In this document: piece after piece, positions 35,521 to 45,149 of the stretch | Layout: each line of letters opens with the position of its first letter | How positions within the stretch are numbered: the stretch's first letter is position 1 | Assembly (NCBI GenBank): GCA_017302295.1 | Contig: JAFLDS010000013.1 | Location: 27,925 to 91,924, forward strand | Source: Thauera sp. | GTDB taxonomy: Bacteria; Pseudomonadota; Gammaproteobacteria; Burkholderiales; Rhodocyclaceae | Direction of reading: 5' to 3' | Length of the DNA stretch: 64,000 nucleotides | Notes under the pieces: generated by a model | Database searches by the model: none | Told to the model about the DNA's origin: nothing | Seen by the model: only the letters and a program-made list of their open reading frames with translations | Translations under genes and position numbers: made by a program

Positions 35521-38277
35521 ATGACTGCGCCTGACTCGGTGTTCGCTGCTCCTTCTCCAGCCTCTCCGTCTTCCGGTGCGTTTCCTGTGCCCGAGCGCGC
35601 GCACGCGCGACCGGACGAGGAACTGCTCGATGTGCTGCAGGTGGCGCGCGGCGAGGGCCTTTCCGGCGCCGAGGCAGCGCGACGACTGGAACTCCACGGG
35701 CCCAACGCGCTGCCGCCGCCGCCGCGGCGCGGAGCGGCGATGCGCTTTCTGCTTCAGTTCCACAACGTCCTGATCTACGTGCTGCTCGCGGCCGGCATCG
35801 TCACCACGGTGCTCGGTCACGGTGTCGATTCGGCGGTGATCTTCGGTGTCGTGTTCATCAACGCGGTCATCGGCTTTCTGCAGGAGGGCAAGGCCGAGCG
35901 CGCGCTCGAGGCCATCCGCGACATGTTGTCGCCGCGGGCACAGGTGCTGCGCGACGGCCGCCGGCACGAAGTGGCGGCGGACACCCTGGTGCCGGGTGAC
36001 ATCGTATTCCTCGCCTCGGGCGATCGTGTGCCGGCTGACGTGCGGCTGATCGAGGTGCGCAGCCTGCGCATCGAGGAGGCGGTGCTCACCGGCGAGTCGC
36101 TCGGCGTCGACAAGGCGGTTGCGCCGGTGGCGGGCGAGGCGCCGATCGGCGACCGGACGTCGATGGCCTATTCGGGCACTCTGGTCAGCTATGGCCAGGG
36201 TGCAGGCGTGGTGATCGCCACCGGTGCGCACACCGAGATCGGGCGTATCAGCGCCATGCTGGGTGCGGTCGAAGGGATGAGCACGCCGCTGCTGCGCCAG
36301 ATGGCGGGTTTCAGCCAGCTCCTAACCTGGGTGATCCTGGCCATTGCCGGAGCAGCCTTCGTGTTCGGCACGCAGGTGCGCAGCTACTCCCCGGGCGACA
36401 TGTTCCTCGCCGCGGTGGGCCTGGCGGTGGCGGCCATTCCCGAGGGGCTGCCGGCGATCATGACGATCACGCTTGCCATCGGCGTGCAGCGCATGGCCCG
36501 GCGGCGGGCCATCGTCCGCCGCCTGCCGGCGGTCGAGGCGCTCGGCTCGGTCACGGTGATCTGTACCGACAAGACGGGAACACTGACCCGCAACGAGATG
36601 ACGGTGCAGCGCATGATCACCGCCGATGGCCGGGTCGACGTCCTGGGGGTGGGCTATGCGCCGCATGGCGGTTTCGAGCGCGACGGCCGCGACCTGGACG
36701 GCGCTGAGGCGCCTCTGCTGACCGATATCGGGCGTGTCTGCCTGCTGTGCAACGACGCCGAGCTGGGCCACCACGACGACGCATGGCGCGTGGTCGGCGA
36801 TCCCACCGAAGGTGCGCTGCTGACGCTGGCGCTCAAGACCGGCATCGATGCGCGGTTGCTGCGCGAGGCCCTGCCGCGCGACGACGTGATCCCGTTCGAG
36901 TCCGAACATTGCTTCATGGCCACGCTGCACCACGATCACAGCGGCGCTGCACAGGTGTTGCTCAAGGGGGCGCCCGAGCGCGTAATGGCGATGTGTTCGA
37001 TGTGCCGCGGGCTCGACGGCGAGGCGTCGGCGTTCGATCACGAGGCCTGGCTGCAGGCCATAGACGAGGCGGCAGGCGAGGGCATGCGCCTGCTGGCCGT
37101 CGCCGAGCGCTTCGAGTCGGGTACGCTGACCGCGCTGAAGTTCGACGACGTCGAGCGGGGCGGCTTCACGCTGCTGGCGGTGCTGGGCATCACCGATCCG
37201 CCGCGCGACGAGGCGCTGGCGGCGGTGGCGAGCTGCCTGTCGGCCGGCGTGAAGGTGAAGATGATCACCGGCGACCATGCCGCCACCGCGTGCGCGATCG
37301 GCCGCCAGCTTCAGCTCGGGGCCGAAGTGCGCGCGCTCACCGGTGCGGACATCGAGCGCCTGGACGACACCCAGCTGGCGGAGGCGGTCATGCATACCGA
37401 GATCTTCGCGCGCGCGAGTCCGGAGCACAAATTGCGGCTCGTCGAGGCGCTGCAGGCGCGCGGCGAGGTGGTGGCGATGACGGGCGACGGCGTCAACGAC
37501 GCCCCCGCGCTGAAGCGCGCCGATGTGGGCGTCGCGATGGGTCACAAGGGCACCGAGGCCGCCAAGGAGGCGGCCGAGATGGTGCTCGCGGACGACAACT
37601 TCGCCTCGGTCTCCGCTGCGGTGGAGGAAGGGCGAACCGTTTACGACAACCTGCGCAAGGCCATCGCCTACCTGCTACCCACCAACATCGGCCAGGCGGC
37701 GATGGTGTTCGCCGCGGTGCTTTTCGGCCTCACGATGCCGATCACGCCGGCGCAGATCCTGTGGGTGAACATGGTCACCGCGGTGACGCTGGCCCTGGCG
37801 CTGGCCTTCGAGCGCCCCGAGGCGGACATCATGCAGCGCCCGCCGCGCGATCCGGCCGAGCCGCTGCTCAACGGATTGCTGGCCTGGCGCATCGTCTTCG
37901 TCGGTTTTCTGCTGGTGGCGGGCGGCATGGGATTGTTCCTGTGGGAGTCCGCGCGTGGCGCAAGCCTCGAGGCGGCCCGCACGGCCGCGGTCAACGCCCT
38001 GCTGGTCGGCGAGGTGTTCTACCTCTTCAACGTGCGCAACCTGTTCGGTTCCGTGCTGAATCGCGACGGTTTCTTCGGCAATCGCTACGTTCTGCTCGCC
38101 ATCGGCCTGCTGGCCCTGTGTCAGGCGCTGTTCACCTACCTGCCGACCATGCAGCTGCTGTTCGGCACGGTCGGACTGGGTGTTGGCGAGTGGTTGCGCA
38201 TTCTCGGTTTCGGTGTGGTGCTGCTGTTCGTGGTCGAAGCCGAAAAGGCCGTGCTGCGGCGTTTCGTGCGGGCCTGA
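35521..38277 (+). CDS. Cation-transporting P-type ATPase (P2/SERCA-like)
   Basis: This 918-residue inner-membrane pump has every P-type landmark: N-terminal cation ATPase domain (LEVLQVARGEGLSGAEAARRL-like), actuator motif TGES (VLTGESLGVDK), the membrane motif AIPEGLPAIMTI, phosphorylated Asp350 in DKTGTLTRNEMTV, KGAPERVM in the nucleotide domain, and MTGDGVNDAPALKRADVG. Ten membrane helices are expected. PEGLP with this C-terminal layout points to the Ca2+/Na+-type P2 group rather than heavy-metal pumps, and no N-terminal metal-binding domain is present. The substrate cannot be fixed from sequence. Start ATG 35521; ATG at 35733 would lose the cation domain. Confidence 0.93.
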   Translation: MTAPDSVFAAPSPASPSSGAFPVPERAHARPDEELLDVLQVARGEGLSGAEAARRLELHGPNALPPPPRRGAAMRFLLQFHNVLIYVLLAAGIVTTVLGHGVDSAVIFGVVFINAVIGFLQEGKAERALEAIRDMLSPRAQVLRDGRRHEVAADTLVPGDIVFLASGDRVPADVRLIEVRSLRIEEAVLTGESLGVDKAVAPVAGEAPIGDRTSMAYSGTLVSYGQGAGVVIATGAHTEIGRISAMLGAVEGMSTPLLRQMAGFSQLLTWVILAIAGAAFVFGTQVRSYSPGDMFLAAVGLAVAAIPEGLPAIMTITLAIGVQRMARRRAIVRRLPAVEALGSVTVICTDKTGTLTRNEMTVQRMITADGRVDVLGVGYAPHGGFERDGRDLDGAEAPLLTDIGRVCLLCNDAELGHHDDAWRVVGDPTEGALLTLALKTGIDARLLREALPRDDVIPFESEHCFMATLHHDHSGAAQVLLKGAPERVMAMCSMCRGLDGEASAFDHEAWLQAIDEAAGEGMRLLAVAERFESGTLTALKFDDVERGGFTLLAVLGITDPPRDEALAAVASCLSAGVKVKMITGDHAATACAIGRQLQLGAEVRALTGADIERLDDTQLAEAVMHTEIFARASPEHKLRLVEALQARGEVVAMTGDGVNDAPALKRADVGVAMGHKGTEAAKEAAEMVLADDNFASVSAAVEEGRTVYDNLRKAIAYLLPTNIGQAAMVFAAVLFGLTMPITPAQILWVNMVTAVTLALALAFERPEADIMQRPPRDPAEPLLNGLLAWRIVFVGFLLVAGGMGLFLWESARGASLEAARTAAVNALLVGEVFYLFNVRNLFGSVLNRDGFFGNRYVLLAIGLLALCQALFTYLPTMQLLFGTVGLGVGEWLRILGFGVVLLFVVEAEKAVLRRFVRA

Positions 38278-38331
38278 GCCCGCGCCTACGCAGGAACGGG
38301 GCGTTTCCTGCGCCGCGCTCTGCCGCTGCGC

Positions 38332-38360
38332 TTGGGTGGGGGGAGTTGCGGCCTTAAACT
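38332..38360 (+). promoter_or_regulatory. Predicted promoter of pepN
   Basis: TTGGGT (38332-38337) and TAAACT (38355-38360) are 17 bases apart, with the likely start near 38367. The transcript would begin almost directly with the hairpin at 38370-38387. Confidence 0.45.
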
Positions 38361-38369
38361 CTCGTCTTT

Positions 38370-38387
38370 CCCGCACTTGGGTGCGGG
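38370..38387 (+). other. Stem-loop in the pepN 5' leader
   Basis: CCCGCAC (38370-38376) pairs with GTGCGGG (38381-38387) around TTGG. It ends five bases before the GGAGAG ribosome binding site, so it may stabilise the mRNA end or affect initiation. Confidence 0.55.
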
Positions 38388-38400
38388 TCGCGGAGAGACA

Positions 38401-41079
38401 ATGAGAACCGAACACGCCCCGACCATACGTCGCGCCGACTACCAGCCGCTGCCCTGGACCGTCGAGACCATAGACCTGCATTTCAGTCTGGAGGCTGCCG
38501 CCACCGTGGTGAGAAACCGCATGGTGTGCGTGCGCAACCCGGCTGCCGAGGCGGACGGGCCGATCCGGCTGTGGGGCGAGGCGCTCGAGTGCCTCGCGCT
38601 CATGGTGGATGGGGTGGAGCCGGCCGCGAGCGCGGTGCGCGAGGCCGACAGCGTGCTCGAGGTCGACGTGGACGGTGCGCGTGCGGAGCTCGAGATCGTC
38701 ACCCGCATCGACCCCAGCGCCAACACCACCTTGTCGGGCCTCTACCTGTCGAAGGGCGGCTTCTTCACCCAGTGCGAGGCCGAGGGCTTTCGTCGCATTA
38801 CCTGGTTTCCCGACCGTCCGGACGTGATGGCGCGCTTCACCGTCACCCTCGAGGCGGATCGCGTCGCCTGCCCGGTGCTGCTGTCGAACGGCAACCTGAT
38901 CGATCAGGGCGAACTGCCCGGCGGGCGGCACTACGCAAAATGGGAAGACCCTTTCCCCAAGCCCTCCTATCTGTTCGCGCTGGTCGCGGCGCGCCTGGTC
39001 GCGCTGGAGCGCACGGTCACCACCGCATCGGGGCGCGAGGTGCTGCTGCAGGTCTGGGTGGAAGAGGGTAACCTCGATCGCAGCGAGCATGCGATGGCCT
39101 CGCTGATCCATTCGATGCGCTGGGACGAGGAAACCTTCGGGCTCGAGCTCGACCTCGACCGGTTCATGATCGTCGCGGTGGGCGACTTCAACATGGGGGC
39201 GATGGAGAACAAGGGCCTCAACATCTTCAACACCAAGTTCGTGCTCGCCAAGCCCGACACCGCCACCGATGTCGATTACGAGAACGTCGAGAGCGTGGTG
39301 GCGCACGAATACTTCCACAACTGGACCGGCAACCGCGTCACCTGCCGCGACTGGTTCCAGCTCACGCTGAAGGAAGGCCTCACCGTCTTCCGCGACCAGC
39401 AGTTCTCCGCCGACATGCTGGCGAAAGCGGCAGGACCCGAAGGCGCGGCGTCGGCGCGCGCGGTGAAGCGCATCGACGACGTACGCGTGCTGCGCGCGGC
39501 GCAGTTCTCCGAGGACGGCGGGCCGATGGCGCATCCGATCCGGCCCGACAGCTACCAGGAGATCAACAACTTCTACACCGCCACGGTCTATGAAAAGGGC
39601 GCCGAGGTCATCCGCATGCTGCACACCCTGCTGGGGCCCGAGGGCTTCCGCAACGGCATGGATCTCTACTTCAGCTACCACGACGGCCAGGCGGTGACCT
39701 GCGACGACTTCGTCGAGGCGATGTCGGAAGCCAATGGCGTCGACCTCGACCAGTTCATGCGCTGGTATGCGCAGGCCGGCACGCCGCGCGTCAAGGCAAG
39801 GGGGCAGTGGAACGCCGTGGACGGCAGCTACACGCTGACGCTGACGCAGCACACCCCGCCCACCCCGGGCCAGGCCGAGAAGCTGCCGCTGGTGATCCCG
39901 GTCGCCGTGGGGCTTATCGGCGCGGATGGTCACGATTGCCCGCTGCGCCTGCAGGGCGAGGCGCAGGCGGGCGCGACGACCCGGGTGCTGGCGCTGGCCG
40001 AGGCCGAGCAGCAGTTCCGTTTCCTCGGTCTGAATGCCGAGCCGGTGCCTTCGCTGCTGCGCGGCTTCTCTGCGCCGGTCATCCTCGAGCTCGACGAGGA
40101 CGACGCCCGCCTGGCTTTCCGCATGGCACACGATGCCGACCCCTTCAACCGTTGGGATGCGGCCCAGCGCTATGCGGAGCGGGTGATCCTGGGCCTCGCC
40201 GCGCAACCGGCCTCAGGCGTGCCGGCGGCCTTCATTGACGCCTTCCGCGCGCTGCTGGTCAATGAAGGCCTCGATCCGGCCTTCCGCGCGCAGGCGGCCG
40301 CGCTGCCGTCCGAGGCTTACCTGCTCGAGCGCATGTCGCCCGCCGATCCGGCGGCGCTGCGCGCCGCGCTGATCACGCTGATGCGCGGGCTGGGGCGGGC
40401 ACTTGCCGCCGACTGGCTGGCGCTGGCCGAGCGGCTCGAAGTGCCCGCTCCGTATCGCTACCATCCGGGCGATGCCGGTCGGCGTGCGCTGCTGGCGCTC
40501 GCGCTGCGCTACCTGGCGGCTGCCGGCGATGCGCAGGGGCTCGCTCTTGCCCAGGCCCGCTTCGAGGCGGCGACGAACATGACCGACCGTTTCGGCGCGC
40601 TCGCCGCGCTGGTGCAGAGCGCCAGTCCTGAGCGCGATACGGCGCTGGCGGCGTTCCATGCGCGCTATCGCGACGATGCGCTGGTGCTGGACAAGTGGTT
40701 CGCGCTGCAGGCGGGCGCCTGGCGCTGGGATGACGCGGCGACGCCCACGCTGGCGCGGGTGCGCGGCCTGCTGGACGACGCGGGGTTCAGCCTGTCGAAC
40801 CCGAACAAGGTGTATGCGCTGCTCGGCACGTTCTTCCGCGCCAATGCCGCGGAGTTCCATGCGGCCGACGGCAGCGGCTACGCTTTCTGGGCCGATCAGG
40901 TGATCGCGCTGAACGCCCGCAATCCCCAGGTTGCCGCCCGCATGGCGCGCGCGTTGGAGAACTGGCGCCGCTACACGCCCGCGCTGCAGGCCAGCATCCG
41001 ACCCCAGCTCGAACGCGTGCTTGCCGCGCCAGCGCTGTCGCCCGACGTGGAGGAGATCATCGCCAAGGCGCTGGCCTGA
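38401..41079 (+). CDS. pepN: Aminopeptidase N
   Basis: This 892-residue M1 zinc metallopeptidase has broad N-terminal specificity. It contains the substrate-anchoring GAMEN at residues 266-270, the zinc site His302-Glu-Tyr-Phe-His306 with the downstream Glu in KEGLTVFRDQQFSAD, and family segments ITWFPDRPDVMARF and MHTLLGPEGFRNGMDLYF. Length and the C-terminal helical half agree with E. coli PepN. ATG 38401 follows GGAGAG; the open frame extends 23 codons upstream across the promoter. It is monocistronic, with a strong terminator downstream. Confidence 0.97.
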   Translation: MRTEHAPTIRRADYQPLPWTVETIDLHFSLEAAATVVRNRMVCVRNPAAEADGPIRLWGEALECLALMVDGVEPAASAVREADSVLEVDVDGARAELEIVTRIDPSANTTLSGLYLSKGGFFTQCEAEGFRRITWFPDRPDVMARFTVTLEADRVACPVLLSNGNLIDQGELPGGRHYAKWEDPFPKPSYLFALVAARLVALERTVTTASGREVLLQVWVEEGNLDRSEHAMASLIHSMRWDEETFGLELDLDRFMIVAVGDFNMGAMENKGLNIFNTKFVLAKPDTATDVDYENVESVVAHEYFHNWTGNRVTCRDWFQLTLKEGLTVFRDQQFSADMLAKAAGPEGAASARAVKRIDDVRVLRAAQFSEDGGPMAHPIRPDSYQEINNFYTATVYEKGAEVIRMLHTLLGPEGFRNGMDLYFSYHDGQAVTCDDFVEAMSEANGVDLDQFMRWYAQAGTPRVKARGQWNAVDGSYTLTLTQHTPPTPGQAEKLPLVIPVAVGLIGADGHDCPLRLQGEAQAGATTRVLALAEAEQQFRFLGLNAEPVPSLLRGFSAPVILELDEDDARLAFRMAHDADPFNRWDAAQRYAERVILGLAAQPASGVPAAFIDAFRALLVNEGLDPAFRAQAAALPSEAYLLERMSPADPAALRAALITLMRGLGRALAADWLALAERLEVPAPYRYHPGDAGRRALLALALRYLAAAGDAQGLALAQARFEAATNMTDRFGALAALVQSASPERDTALAAFHARYRDDALVLDKWFALQAGAWRWDDAATPTLARVRGLLDDAGFSLSNPNKVYALLGTFFRANAAEFHAADGSGYAFWADQVIALNARNPQVAARMARALENWRRYTPALQASIRPQLERVLAAPALSPDVEEIIAKALA

Positions 41080-41111
41080 GGTCGATCCGCTCCGGATCTC
41101 TGCCTGAAATA

Positions 41112-41139
41112 AAAAACGCCGGCGCAATCCGGCGTTTTT
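41112..41139. terminator. Bidirectional terminator between pepN and the CBS gene
   Basis: AAAAACGCCGG (41112-41122) pairs with CCGGCGTTTTT (41129-41139) around a 6-base loop, giving T-runs on both strands. It lies between two convergent genes. Confidence 0.9.
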
Positions 41140-41158
41140 CATGATTGGTTCGGGTGCC

Positions 41159-41602
41159 TCAGTTCGCTGCGATGTCGCCGGCGATGTAGCTGGACAATTG
41201 CCGGATCGTCGCTTCCTGCTGCTGGACGATGGACTTCACCATGTCGCCGATGGTGACGATGCCGACGATGCGACCGTGATCCACCACCGGCAGGTGGCGG
41301 AAGCGGTTCTCGGTCATCGTGCGCATCACCTCGTCGATCGTGCTCGACGGCGACACGGTGCAAGGGTTGGGCGTCATCAGCTCGCCGATCTTCACGTCCT
41401 TCGACACCAGACCCTTCAGCACGACCTTGCGGGCGTAGTCGCGCTCGGTGAAGATGCCGACCAGTCTGTCGTTCTCGGTCACGATGACGGAGCCGATATC
41501 GAACTCGGCCATGAGTGAGAGTGCCGTGAACACCGTGTCGTCCGGGCGGACCGAGGTGGCGGTGCCGCCTTTCTGATCGAGAATCTGTTTGACCGTCGTC
41601 AT
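41159..41602 (-). CDS. Tandem CBS-domain protein
   Basis: This 147-residue protein is made almost entirely of two CBS motifs (a Bateman module): FTALSLMAEFDIGSVIVTEND...VGIFTERDYARKV and IDEVMRTMTENRFRHLPVVD...VGIVTIGDMVK. Such modules bind adenine nucleotides and sense energy state; stand-alone versions often control partner proteins. The partner is unknown. It has its own promoter and terminator. Confidence 0.92.
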   Translation of the reverse strand: MTTVKQILDQKGGTATSVRPDDTVFTALSLMAEFDIGSVIVTENDRLVGIFTERDYARKVVLKGLVSKDVKIGELMTPNPCTVSPSSTIDEVMRTMTENRFRHLPVVDHGRIVGIVTIGDMVKSIVQQQEATIRQLSSYIAGDIAAN

Positions 41603-41660
41603 TTTTTCTTGTCCCTCCGCTTCGTCTTAGATGGAGCCGCCACTTCTGGCGACTTTTTTC

Positions 41661-41690
41661 AGCATAGATTGGAACGTACCGCGGTGCCAA
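41661..41690 (-). promoter_or_regulatory. Predicted promoter of the CBS-domain gene
   Basis: On the minus strand TTGGCA (41690-41685) and TATGCT (41666-41661) are 18 bases apart. A small hairpin, CGCCA-CTTC-TGGCG (41638-41651), lies in the leader. Confidence 0.5.
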
Positions 41691-41698
41691 GCAAGCGC

Positions 41699-41718
41699 GG
41701 GCGAACCCTGATTCGCCC
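41699..41718 (-). terminator. Hairpin after panC
   Basis: GGGCGAA (41699-41705) and TTCGCCC (41712-41718) are perfect inverted repeats 15 bases beyond the panC stop. There is no clear T-run, so it may be a 3' stabilising structure. Confidence 0.5.
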
Positions 41719-41732
41719 GGCTGCGGGCGAGA

Positions 41733-43429
<1,697 letters not shown>

Positions 43430-43520
43430 CGATCACTCCTGAAAGGAGCCCGGAGTGTTCATCAAACTGCTGCGTTGCACAAGTAGCACGCAGGCCGCAG
43501 TGGGCGATGGCGCAGGGCGA

Positions 43521-44162
43521 TCAGCCGGCGTAGCCGAAGAACTCGCGATAGCCGCGCATGTCGCGCAGGCGCTCGACGAGCAGCTCGAAGTCCTCGTCCT
43601 TGTCGACCGGGTTCAGCACGCCGGCATCGACGATGAAGAGCGGCGCGGCGTCGTACTGGTAAAAGAAACGCGCGTAGCGGTCGGCGACGCGCTCGAGATA
43701 GCTCTCGGTGATGCGGCGTTCGGCGTCGTTGCCGCGGCGGCGGATGCGCTCCATCAGCGTGTCGGGCTTGGCCTGCAGGTAGATCACCAGATCGGGCCTG
43801 GGCGGGTTGGGCGGCTGCAGGTTGTCGAAGATGCGTTCGTAGAGCACGTACTCGTCGGCGCTCAGGTTGAGCCCCGCGAAGAGCTTGTCCTTGTCGACGA
43901 TGAAGTCGGACACCACGCGCCGATCGCCGGAAAAGTCGCCCAACTGCGCCGCGACCTGGTCGATGCGTTGGAAGAAGAACGACAGCTCGGTTGCCATCGC
44001 CCAGCGTTCGGGGTTCTGGTAGAAGCGGGCGAGGAAGGGGTTGCTCTCGGCCTGCTCGAACAGCGTGTCCGCAGGCAGGCGTTCGGCCAGGCGGCGGGCG
44101 AGCGAGGTCTTGCCTGCGCCGATCGGACCTTCGACGACGATGTAGCGCGCTTTGTCGAGCAT
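43521..44162 (-). CDS. Deoxynucleoside kinase family protein
   Basis: This 213-residue P-loop kinase has Walker A GPIGAGKTSLARRLAE near residue 13, the substrate ExxxNPF segment (FEQAESNPFLARFY), the DRY-like motif as VSDFIVDKDKLFA and the lid arginines RIRRRGNDAERR. It resembles deoxyadenosine/deoxyguanosine kinases that salvage deoxynucleosides. Start ATG 44162 removes an upstream stretch without similarity. It lies between panB and folK in a dense minus-strand run, a position it also holds in other betaproteobacteria as I recall. The exact base preference is unknown. Confidence 0.88.
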   Translation of the reverse strand: MLDKARYIVVEGPIGAGKTSLARRLAERLPADTLFEQAESNPFLARFYQNPERWAMATELSFFFQRIDQVAAQLGDFSGDRRVVSDFIVDKDKLFAGLNLSADEYVLYERIFDNLQPPNPPRPDLVIYLQAKPDTLMERIRRRGNDAERRITESYLERVADRYARFFYQYDAAPLFIVDAGVLNPVDKDEDFELLVERLRDMRGYREFFGYAG

Positions 44163-44178
44163 GGGTGCGGCCCTTGCC

Positions 44179-44562
44179 TCAGCTGCGGAAGATGAAATAG
44201 ACCGCCCCAAGCATACACAAGGCCGCCCAAAGATAGTCAAGCTTGATCGGCTGCTTCATGTACAGCACGGCGAAGGGCACGAACACGAGCAGGGTGATGA
44301 CTTCCTGCATGATCTTGAGCTGGCCCAGGTTCAGCGCGGTGGCGCCGATGCGGTTCGCCGGAACCTGCAGCAGGTATTCGAACAGGGCGATGCCCCAGCT
44401 CACCAGGGCGGCGATGTACCACGCCTTGGTCTGCATGTTCTTCAGGTGGCCGTACCACGCGAAGGTCATGAACACGTTGGAGGCGGTCAGAAGCAGCGCG
44501 GTCTGCAACCAGGCCGGCGCAGCGAGAAGGGGCGTAGTGGCGGATTGCAGCCAGACGGGCAT
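44179..44562 (-). CDS. DUF486 family (DMT-like) membrane protein
   Basis: This 127-residue protein has four hydrophobic helices and the DUF486 pattern (TASNVFMTFAWYGHLK, VSWGIALFEYLLQVPANRIG, LKIMQEVITLLVFVPFAVLYM). It resembles half of a drug/metabolite transporter; the function is unknown. It lies 16 bases before the kinase gene and is likely cotranscribed with it. Confidence 0.92.
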   Translation of the reverse strand: MPVWLQSATTPLLAAPAWLQTALLLTASNVFMTFAWYGHLKNMQTKAWYIAALVSWGIALFEYLLQVPANRIGATALNLGQLKIMQEVITLLVFVPFAVLYMKQPIKLDYLWAALCMLGAVYFIFRS

Positions 44563-44618
44563 GGTTTCGTAGGGAGAGAGGGGCTGTCGGTGGCCGCGAG
44601 GATGAGCCGTGTGGCCAA

Positions 44619-45140
44619 TCAGAGCGGTGCGATGGACTGGTCGGCCACCCGGTTCAGCAAGCCGGCGACCACACCGACGCCGGGGATGGTCGCCATCGGC
44701 GCGATCTCGGCCAGCGGGTGCAGCACAAAGGCACGCTCGTGCATGCGCGGGTGCGGCACGATGAGCCCGGGTTCGGCGATCGTCGCCTCACCGTACAGCA
44801 GCAGATCGAGATCAAGGGTGCGCGGCGCAAGCTGCGCATGGCGAGTACGTCCTCCCTCGCGCTCGATCGCCAGCAGCGACTCGAGCAGGGCGCGCGGCGC
44901 GAGTGCGGTGTCGATCGCGACGACCGCGTTGACATAGTCGGGATGCCCGTCATCGACCCCGATCGGCGCGCTCCGATAAAGCGAGGACTGCGCCACGACC
45001 CGGGTGCCGGGCAGCGCGGCCAGCCGCTCAAGCGCCAGCGCAAAGGCAGACTGCGGGTCGCCCAGGTTGGCGCCGAAGGCGACGTAGGCGCGCACCGTGT
45101 CGGCCTGTGCCGAGCCGCCCTGCATCAAGCCGCCCTGCAT
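44619..45140 (-). CDS. folK: 2-amino-4-hydroxy-6-hydroxymethyldihydropteridine diphosphokinase
   Basis: This 173-residue folate-synthesis enzyme transfers pyrophosphate from ATP to 6-hydroxymethyl-dihydropterin. It has AYVAFGANLGDP near the N-terminus, SSLYRSAPIG, HPDYVNAVVAIDT and the signature RTLDLDLLLYG with PHPRMHERAFVLHPL. ATG 45140 overlaps the pcnB stop by one base (TGATG). A 15-base tandem duplication at 45120-45149 has given the protein an N-terminal MQGGLMQGG repeat and a second possible start, ATG 45125. Confidence 0.94.
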   Translation of the reverse strand: MQGGLMQGGSAQADTVRAYVAFGANLGDPQSAFALALERLAALPGTRVVAQSSLYRSAPIGVDDGHPDYVNAVVAIDTALAPRALLESLLAIEREGGRTRHAQLAPRTLDLDLLLYGEATIAEPGLIVPHPRMHERAFVLHPLAEIAPMATIPGVGVVAGLLNRVADQSIAPL

Positions 45141-45149
45141 CAAGCCGCC
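45120..45149. repeat. 15-base tandem repeat at the pcnB/folK junction
   Basis: CTGCATCAAGCCGCC occurs twice in direct succession (45120-45134 and 45135-45149). Each copy holds, on the minus strand, the TTGATG block that contains the pcnB stop and the folK start. Confidence 0.92.
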
